Positions 57,243-64,000 of a stretch of DNA of 64,000 nucleotides are shown in pieces. The notes under the pieces are model-generated. The model was not told the origin of the DNA and ran no database searches. It worked only from the letters and a program-made list of their open reading frames with translations. Positions within the stretch are counted from its first letter, which is position 1; each line of letters starts with the position of its first letter. The translations under genes and the position numbers were made by a program. The stretch comes from Diplolepis rosae (taxonomy: Eukaryota > Arthropoda > Insecta > Hymenoptera > Diplolepididae), in the NCBI GenBank assembly GCA_030998225.1, contig JAPYXD010000608.1:3688501-3752500 (forward strand), read 5' to 3'.

Positions 57243-57450
57243 AGATTTTATGTTAGACATAGGCGTGAGAGTCTGAGTTTATATTTTAATTTATAAACAA
57301 ATTTTAATAGATTTTATGTTAGACATAGGCGTGTGAGTCAGAGTTTATATCTTGATTTATAAACAGATTTTAATAAACTTTATATTAGACTTAGGCGTGA
57401 GACTCAGAATTTATATTTTGATTTTAATAGATTTTACATTAGACCTTAGG
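57243..57450 (+). repeat. 66-bp tandem repeat, about 3.3 copies
   Basis: Units starting at 57243 and 57309, a third of about 54 bp at 57375 (12 bases deleted) and a partial fourth near 57430. Each has a TTAGACATAGGCGTG-like word and GAGTTTATAT. It lies within the LTR-like block. Confidence 0.8.
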
Positions 57451-57952
57451 TTATTTCGATTATATATTAGAAAGAAAGAATAGTCAGGAGGAGTAATTAT
57501 GCTACCTTCTTTCATTGTATTTTATTCTAAGAATCGTATTTTATGGAAGCATAAGCTAGATGTAGGTAGGACACAGTTAATGTAAAAGGATAAATCCCCG
57601 TGTTAAAAATAAAGAGTCAATAGGTAGATAAAGTTTTTATTTCTTCTCATGTAGCAGAACCCACAATTTGAGCTATCTCCTATTTCGTGCTTTTGATCTA
57701 ATTTGATAAATTGATCAATTACCCATAGGGTAAGAAAAATAATAAAGTTACAACAGTTATCCTCTCCTTTGCGAAAGATCGTCCCTTCTGTAGCGCGTTG
57801 TACTTATCCAAATATCTGTCTACCGATCATGGGCAGGAAACGCCCCTGAAAGCGACGAAAAAAAAAGTTCGCGAGCTAGCAGACATGGTAGGCATTTAAA
57901 AAAGTGCTGTACATTAAATATTGACTGAAAATTTGGCCATGAGAAAGCTATG

Positions 57953-58466
57953 CCCTAGCGGACCCGGTTGAGAGAACGGTCATAGAATACTCTGACCGTT
58001 CTCTGCCCTCGCATTATTATGGCTAAGAACGATAAAAAAACATTTAAAACATCGCAATTATGATTCTGCGATCAAATTTGAATTTGCAGGTGTAGGAATA
58101 AATACAATCATTTTATTATTCAGAGATAAAAACTAGAAAAACATCGTATACCTGTCATTGAAGGCAGTGCAGTGGTTCACCATTTGCGGAACGTCTCCAC
58201 CAATAGTAAACCTTCACGGTGGAGACGTTCCGCCAATTGTGAACCACTGCACTGCCTTCAATGACAGGTATACGATGTTTTTCTAGTTTTTATCTCTGAA
58301 TAATAAAATGATTGTATTTATTTCTACACCTGCAAATTCAAATTTAATCGCAGAATCATAATTGCGATGTTTTAAATGTTTTTTTATCGTTCTTAGCCAT
58401 AATAATGCGAGGTCAGAGAACGGTCAGGGTATTCTATGACCGTTCTCTCAACCGGGTCCGCTAGGG
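57953..58466. repeat. Nearly perfect 514-bp palindrome
   Basis: The ends CCCTAGCGGACCCGGTTGAG and its complement. The arms of about 250 bp match almost without gaps to a centre near 58208, including TGACCGTTCTCTG and GCAGTGCAGTGGTTCACC words. No coding capacity and no clear target duplication. A diverged relative lies at 26075-26520. Confidence 0.85.
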
Positions 58467-58585
58467 TGTGCAAGATAGGTGTAAAAGATCTGGCTATAAT
58501 GGCAAGAACACTGGTCATTCTTTTGCAGCAAGAATTCCTTCATGCTAAAAAATGACCAAGTTTCATGCTTTTAGAGCAGTTGTGC

Positions 58586-58718
58586 TTTGCAAAAATAGCT
58601 CGAAATTAGCCTTGCTATGATTGCAAGAAAATTATCGGTTGTAAGAGAACTCTTGCTGAAATAGGATGAGTTTTCTTGCAATCATGGCAAGGCGAAGGTC
58701 GAGCTATTTTCGCAAGGA
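58586..58718. repeat. Small foldback
   Basis: The left arm TTGCAAAAATAGCTCGAA and on to GCTATGATTGCAAGAAAA pairs with TTTTCTTGCAATCATGGCAA and GAGCTATTTTCGCAA. About 133 bp. Confidence 0.65.
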
Positions 58719-58993
58719 ACATTGCTCTGACAACATATGACACTAACAATAATGGTATGCCCTTGATTCTTTTATAGTATAAGACATTCCATATGCTAAA
58801 AATGCATAAGTTGATGCAAATATTGATAGGACCTCGTACCAATTTCTCACATTAAGTTCGGTGATTTAATAGGAAGAGCTCAGCTTACTATAATAGTTAG
58901 ATTTTTTCCTCCGTGTAGAATTACATTAGACTTTTGGCACACCAGAGGCAAAGTTTCTTCACCCTGATCTTTAAATCTGAATCAGTGCAATTC

Positions 58994-59112
58994 TCACTGA
59001 ATTAAAATCAGTGGCCCTCCTTTAGCTGGGTAATCAGTCAATTGCACTGAAAACCAATAAAAAACCACTGATTGTCCAGTCATAATTGGGTCACTGATTT
59101 CAATTCAGTGAA
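58994..59112. repeat. Small foldback, CACTGAATT ends
   Basis: TCACTGAATTAAAATCAGTG at the left pairs with CACTGATTTCAATTCAGTGA at the right. The inner part also repeats CACTGA words. A relic MITE. Confidence 0.65.
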
Positions 59113-60571
59113 TAAAAAAATATACATAAATAGATAGCATCATATATTCGTTCAAAACGCATCGTGAATCATGCAGATGATTAATTTCGCTTTTCAGTCT
59201 AGTTTTACTGAATAAATCATCAATCTGTACTAAATGAAATATCTACACGAAACAAGATATTATCAGTAAGAGCTGTGAAAATGGAAACCTATTCAGAAAT
59301 AATGTCATCTAAAATGTACTCTTTTCAAATTATCTTGCAGGAGATACACATAAACAAACATTGATTGAACGACACAGTTTTTTGGAAGTGTGTTATAAAT
59401 AATTTTTACAGAATAGATATAAATAAAGAAAACAAATTGGCAAAAATGATGTTGCAACTCTGTCGAATCGCGTGCTCTCAGCATGGGTGCATCTTTCTTT
59501 TTGCTGTGTTCGATCGATATACCTCGCGATGGTATTGGTGCGCTCGAGCGCAGTTAAGTAAATTCCCATCCTGACCGCAGTTTTGGATGAAAAAATCTCA
59601 AAATATATTAAAAAACTGCCTGAAAGCCTGCTGAACAACTTTCTCGCTGAAAGTTTTCTCAACTCCAAACTTCCTTGAAATACTTTTTTTCTTTGAAGTT
59701 GAAACATGAGAATTCTGTCAGCCGGAACTGTTATGATGAAAAATATTAACAAATTAAGAAATTTGTTATGTTGAACATAACCATCTGAAGCTCTAGGGTT
59801 TTTTCAGCCTGTTGATAAAGTTTCAGACTATTCCGGACAAATTTGTACGAAAAACAGAGAGTTGATTGATTTCGTACCTTCAAACATGTTTTTTTGATCA
59901 TTTTTCAAAATTTTTTATTTAAATGAAAAAAAAACGTTCGCGCATTGCGGTATGCTCTCTTTTGCCTACTACGCCACGCGCTCCATCGATTATGGAATCT
60001 CGTGCCTCAATTCTCGCGCACAAACTTTAACGACACGAAACAAGTTATATTATTGAGTTATTTTTATTATTATTACAAATTGCTAAATGTTTCTGTTTAA
60101 AAATTTAAGCAGCTGTATCGACAGTTACGAGACTACTACATTACACTACTCTCAACTGTAGCGTAAAAACGAGTTTACGCGCCGGAGGCACATAAAATCA
60201 AATAAAGGCTCTAGAAGTTTGCCGCGTCAGTAAGGTAAAAATTAACGTCCAGAAACCCCCTTGCTATACTACTCTGAGCTAAAATTTGAGACGAATCATC
60301 ACACAATATTTCTTTGCCGACTCAAAATCGATCCCTGAAGCAGGTAGTGGATCAAGACAATAAGGCAATAAATGCAACCTCTATAATAACATAGCATGTT
60401 TTTTATGTTAGGAAAAAGGCTTACATCATCTTTTCTTTATCCGTCTACCCAGATATACATATACAATAGTTGGAAATTTATGTTTCCCCTATAACAAGGC
60501 CATGTTTCCTTTTCCATGTTTGAAAACAATTAAAGAATTTGAAAATCTTTCTGTAGAAAAAAAGACGCTTT
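59113..60571. other. Intergenic DNA with one dispersed repeat
   Basis: No gene seen. 60133-60198 matches 63077-63142 (CGAGTTTACGCGCCGG-like core). Confidence 0.4.
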
Positions 60572-60643
60572 CGACTGCGCTGGGATTCGAGCCCAGGTCT
60601 TTCGATTGCTGGTCGATTGCTCTAACCACTGAGCCACACAGGC
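60572..60643 (-). tRNA. tRNA-Ala(AGC)-like sequence, probably a pseudogene or SINE head
   Basis: 72 bases fit the tRNA layout exactly: 7-bp acceptor stem with one mismatch, D-stem GCTC/GAGC with AGTGGTTA loop, anticodon stem ATCGA/TCGAA with one mismatch and loop CCAGCAA (anticodon AGC), 4-base variable loop, and perfect T-stem CTGGG/CCCAG with loop CTCGAAT. A run of seven T follows about ten bases downstream, like a Pol III terminator. U33 is replaced by C and the T-loop starts C instead of T, so function is doubtful. It begins about 20 bases beyond the mariner stop. Confidence 0.5.
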
Positions 60644-60661
60644 AAAACATGTACAATAGTA

Positions 60662-61616
60662 TTATTCAAGGTATTGCCCATCTGAAGCTATGACTTTTTC
60701 CCATCTTTCTGGCAATTTGTGAATTCCATCCCAAAAAAAGTACGCCGGCTTGGCGGCCAAGAATGAATCAAGCCAATTTTTAATACCCTGTTCTGATGTG
60801 AACCGTATTTCAGTGAGGGCGTTCTGCATCGACCGGAACAAATGGTAGTCAGAAGGGGCAAGGTCTGGGATATAAGGCGGGCGGGGTAAAACTTCCCATC
60901 CACTGTTTTCCAAATAGTTCTTAACCGGAATAGCAGCATGGGGCCGAGCGTTGTCATGATGGAAAATTAGTGCCTCGTGTCTGGTTGCATATTCCGGGCG
61001 TTTTTCGGCTATTGTACTCTTCAAACGGATTAATTGTGTTCGGTAGCGTTCTCCATTGAAGGTTTCACCCGGTTTTAGCAGCTCATAATACAGCACACCC
61101 TTCTGATCTCACCAAATACAGAGCATTACCTTCGCGCCATGGATATTCGGCTTTGCCGTTGATTTGGCTGATTGCCCAGGTTTCACATATAATTTTTTGC
61201 GCTTGGGGTTGTCGTAATGGATCCATTTCAACGTCTCTCGGCTTGAGTTCATGTGGAACCTAATTTCCTTGCTTTGGAATGTATCCCGCTGCTTTTAAAA
61301 GTTTTGAAATGAGTGCTTGAGTGTCTCTCAAAGATTCTGCGAGCTCTTCTTGTGTTTGGCAACAATCTTCATCGAGTAATGCTTCCAGTTCTTCATCTTC
61401 AAACTTGTTTGGCTGCCCTGGACGTTCTTCGGCTTCCAGGCCAAAATCACCACTTTTAAATCGTGCAAATCACTTTTGGCACGTTTACTCAGCTAGAGCA
61501 TGTTCACCATAAACTTCCACCAGAATACGATGACTTTCGGCAGCAGTTTTCTTCATATTAAAGTGATGAAAAAGAACTCCCCGCAAAAACACTTTTTCCG
61601 GCACAAAGTTCGACAT
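60662..61616 (-). pseudogene. Mariner (DD34D) transposase pseudogene
   Basis: Starts MSNFVPEKVFLRGVLFHHFN at 61616 and follows the family order: HTH with MKKTAAESHRILVEVYGE, linker FEDEELEALLDED, then a damaged middle with stops. The core resumes at 61096-60662 with [20 protein letters not shown], catalytic D in HHDNARPH and D in APSDYHLF spaced 34, ending PERWEKVIASDGQYLE. The first catalytic block is lost in frameshifts. A near relative of the copy at 34171-34833, which shares [15 protein letters not shown] and APSDY motifs. No terminal repeat was found on the 3' side, where tRNA-like sequence starts at once. Confidence 0.85.
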
Positions 61617-64000
61617 ATTTAAGTGAAAAAAAATTATTGTTGTTTACGCTTCAAATGAATGACATATACTGAAAAAGACGCACAATGACAGTAGCTTTCC
61701 AACGCATGTTCGGAATATTGGAACGATGGAATAATAATCAAGTTACGCCATCTCTTAGAAAACCGCACGAATTAAGCTATAATTCCAATAGTAAAAACAG
61801 ACTTACATGATGTTTCATGTAAAAGTTTACTGAGATATATGTATGTCTTGATAACTCCAAATGACTAAATTTTATGTCCAACATTTGGTTTTTTATAACG
61901 GTTTTTACTGAATACAATATTAGGATTATATGTATTATTTATACCGACTGTCAATATTTTTTTAAGGCATTACATCAGTGACGTTAAGATAAGTGGCGCA
62001 TATGAGCTGAGCTTTCTATGATAATTTATTGTAAACCTAAAAGTCATAAAATGTTGATCGGTCTTAAGGGTTCTCTACAGGTAAATTAAATTCCAAACTG
62101 CGGTATAAGAGTATCGCGGTTTATAGAGATATTGTTTATTTCTTCAATTGTCTTCCTTTTTTACTTAGTCTAGCAATAAATTTCGTCTCTTAAAAGAATT
62201 TTTTCAAAACACGCACTAAAAAAGTGCTTGTGGCCCCTGTAGAGCGATCTTAAAGACGTCCATTTACAGCCGGTGTTTTCATATTGTATCTGTTTTCGTT
62301 CCTTAGGTCCTACTTTCGTTCCTCAGGTCCTACATTTGTTTCTTAAGTACGCTGAACAGCTGTAACAATATGGATTACATTTTTTCCATTCGTATGCAAT
62401 TTACAATTTGTCACCGAGTAAGTACTATATTTATACATATTATTGATATAACATGCTCGTAGTCCACCAAATGGTAAATGGACACCCTCAATACCACTCT
62501 ACAGATACTCGAAGTACTTTCATAAGAAAATATTTTGCAAAAAATATCAAGTGTGCTACGGAGCTTGGCCTTTTTGGGCCTCGGCCGATGTATTCAGTCC
62601 TCGATCCAAAAAGCGTGCCCCTGCTCCTAGCAACACATTATACTACTCTTCCTGATTTTTTGTCTAACAATTCGTCACAAGTTTGACTAAGAGGTTTCAA
62701 ACTTCTACATTATACTAAAAAAGTGTTTTGATTCTAGTGTGGAAAAGGAAGTTTTATCGAACGGATTCATCATCGATCGTAGAATCGATCATTTTCACTG
62801 TTTCGCGCCTGGACTCCAAAATCGCATTTCCCGCGCGGGTATCAAAGAAATAGTATATTACGTGCCTAGGCGCACAATGAAGGTTATTGCCATTTTGATT
62901 TTATCGATCTTGTGTAGTAGTAATGGAGTTTAATAGACGCATGCGCAGTTCAAATATACAAGGCTTTATCAATAGGGAGCTAACGCTGTACGAAGAAGAA
63001 GAAGATTGTGCTCCGTTGCATGGCTGTAGGCGCATGCGCAGTTCAATTTTTACATTTCATTCCTCTGTAGCGCAATGTACTACATTGCGCTACTGTTAAC
63101 TGTAGCGAAAAAACGAGTTTGCGCGCCGGTGGCAGATAAAATATATTACTCTTTAATGGCTGTTTTAATTCCTGAATATTCTCTACTTTAGGGGTTTTAG
63201 TAAGGGCAAATAGATTTTTTTCGGAGTCGATGATTTCGTCTCAACAAATTCCGGATTTAACTTGAAAAATTTCCTTCTATCATTCAATTTCGGCTTACAG
63301 TTTTTCAATTATGGGCGAGTTTTGGATTATTTCGGACTCTTTTTGGAGTAAAAGATCTATCTTGTACCTTAATTTTATGGCTTTTTTCATGTTCGGGCAA
63401 GTTTCAGATTCTTTTGGACTTTTTTCAGAGTCCACTTTTTTCTTCTGGATACTAAGTATATTCTTCATAAGAGGTTCAATTCACTGAATTAGAACGAGTA
63501 GTGTTTTCTTCATTACTTGTCTTACATCATGAAATATAATAGTAGATTTTGAATAACCGAAAAGTTATACTTTGTATGGAAACGTCTAGTTATACATTAA
63601 TAATAAAAATATTTTAAATTTCATATAAAAAAGTTTATTACAAAAAATCTTACAAAAATAAGTGTTCTTGGAAATCTCGCACTGTAAATTATGACACTTT
63701 AACTCTGGAGATATTAAGAGTTACATTTTGTATGTAATGTGAAATACATTCTAAGAAGAAAGAAGAAATGAATTTGTTTAAAATACTATTAAGTATTACA
63801 GCATAATTAACAAATAGCTGTTACAAATATTTTACGCAAAACTTGAAATGCATATTTTTTTTCTCATTTTGGGTTCAAATTACATTGACATAACAAAGAA
63901 CCAAAAAATAACTTCTCTATACATATCTTTCTCTTCCTTTTCGATGTTCCAAAAATAGTATACATATGCTTCCATATATTTCATACTTTATATTCCATAT
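61617..64000. other. Terminal intergenic DNA
   Basis: No gene recognised. 62225-62345 has an LTR-like CCCTGTAGAGCG word and three copies of a CGTTCCTTAGGTCCTAC-like unit. 62940-63060 carries two GCATGCGCAGTTCAA words about 90 bp apart. 63077-63142 repeats 60133-60198. The remainder is AT-rich. Confidence 0.4.

Larger units (their letters stand above)
54291..57656 (+). mobile_element. Second Ty3/gypsy retrotransposon, 5' truncated
   Basis: Begins inside RNase H, continues with integrase, an extra ORF and an LTR-like end. Gag, protease and reverse transcriptase are missing. Codon use and sequence differ from the CsRn1-type element at 12.6 kb, so it is a separate lineage. Gypsy-like features: HCPGTENIEADLLS after RNase H, an HHCC integrase finger and the typical integrase core. 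Confidence 0.85.
56722..57656 (+). repeat. Probable 3' LTR of the second gypsy element
   Basis: After a short purine-rich stretch ending GGG, the sequence TGACAGTTGTAAGC opens a block of about 930 bp. It contains the stem-loop units (56972-57130), a 66-bp tandem repeat (57243 on) and AATAAA at about 57607, and ends near CATGTAGCA. The boundaries are tentative because no 5' LTR is available. A shorter related word (CCCTGTAGAGCG) occurs at 62235. Confidence 0.5.

Noticed and set aside
57953..58466. Palindrome considered as a piggyBac-type element because its ends read CCCTAG
   Set aside because: No TTAA lies at either border.
60502..60693. 63-codon plus-strand ORF with GFEPRSFDCWSIALT
   Set aside because: This peptide is the antisense translation of the tRNA-like sequence; such ORFs are common artefacts.
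62453..62686. 77-codon plus-strand ORF
   Set aside because: Looks coding-like in places but matches no family I know and has no exon neighbours.

Overview
The window looks like a piece of an arthropod, most likely insect, nuclear genome. It is AT-rich, its real genes are split by GT-AG introns, and most of it is decayed transposable elements (TEs). The many TTAA- and TA-flanked foldback elements, several mariners, a CsRn1-type Ty3/gypsy element and an I-type LINE would fit a hymenopteran, but that order-level guess is weak. There is no operon, CRISPR array or other prokaryotic feature.

Two conserved host genes can be read exon by exon. Rab40 (plus strand, 5288-6525, four exons) encodes a Rab-like GTPase with a SOCS box, an adaptor of a Cullin-5 ubiquitin ligase. 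GID4 (minus strand, four coding exons between 44921 and 25664) encodes the degron receptor of the CTLH/GID ubiquitin ligase. Its last 21 codons lie 18 kb beyond exon 3, and that intron is packed with mobile elements. A third, less certain gene (minus strand, 388-2722, plus a probable upstream exon at 3468-3626) encodes a full-length hAT-type transposase-like protein. It keeps its catalytic residues but has a one-base frameshift in a 12-A run near its start.

Layout: 0.4-3.6 kb hAT gene; 4.2-4.8 kb foldbacks; 5.3-6.5 kb Rab40; 7.1-10.9 kb three non-autonomous DNA elements; 12.3 kb THAP finger fragment; 12.6-17.1 kb broken CsRn1-clade LTR retrotransposon, cut off where a broken I-type LINE follows (17.1-21.2 kb); 21-25 kb AT-rich DNA with foldbacks; 25.7-44.9 kb GID4. 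Intron 3 of GID4 holds a palindrome relic, an unknown small ORF, an LTR-like block, a Tc1 element with one nonsense codon, two mariners and several MITEs (short non-autonomous elements). Then come 45.5-47.6 kb, a THAP-bearing element and a chain of nested palindromes; 48.7-50.8 kb, a composite dispersed repeat with its own TTAA foldback; 50.8-53.3 kb, three mariner remnants, a regulatory-looking tandem array and a MITE; 54.3-57.7 kb, the 3' half of a second gypsy element with an unusual third ORF and an LTR carrying repeated stem-loops; 58.0-59.1 kb, foldbacks; 60.6-61.6 kb, a tRNA-like sequence beside a mariner pseudogene.

The host genes do not act as one pathway, although Rab40 and GID4 both belong to ubiquitin-ligase systems. 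No complete new system was found. The best leads are the stem-loop triplet with differing but base-paired stems in the second gypsy LTR, the charged non-envelope ORF3 of that element, the TGACGTCAT/TTCTAGAA array at 51.5 kb and the palindrome chain at 46-47.6 kb.
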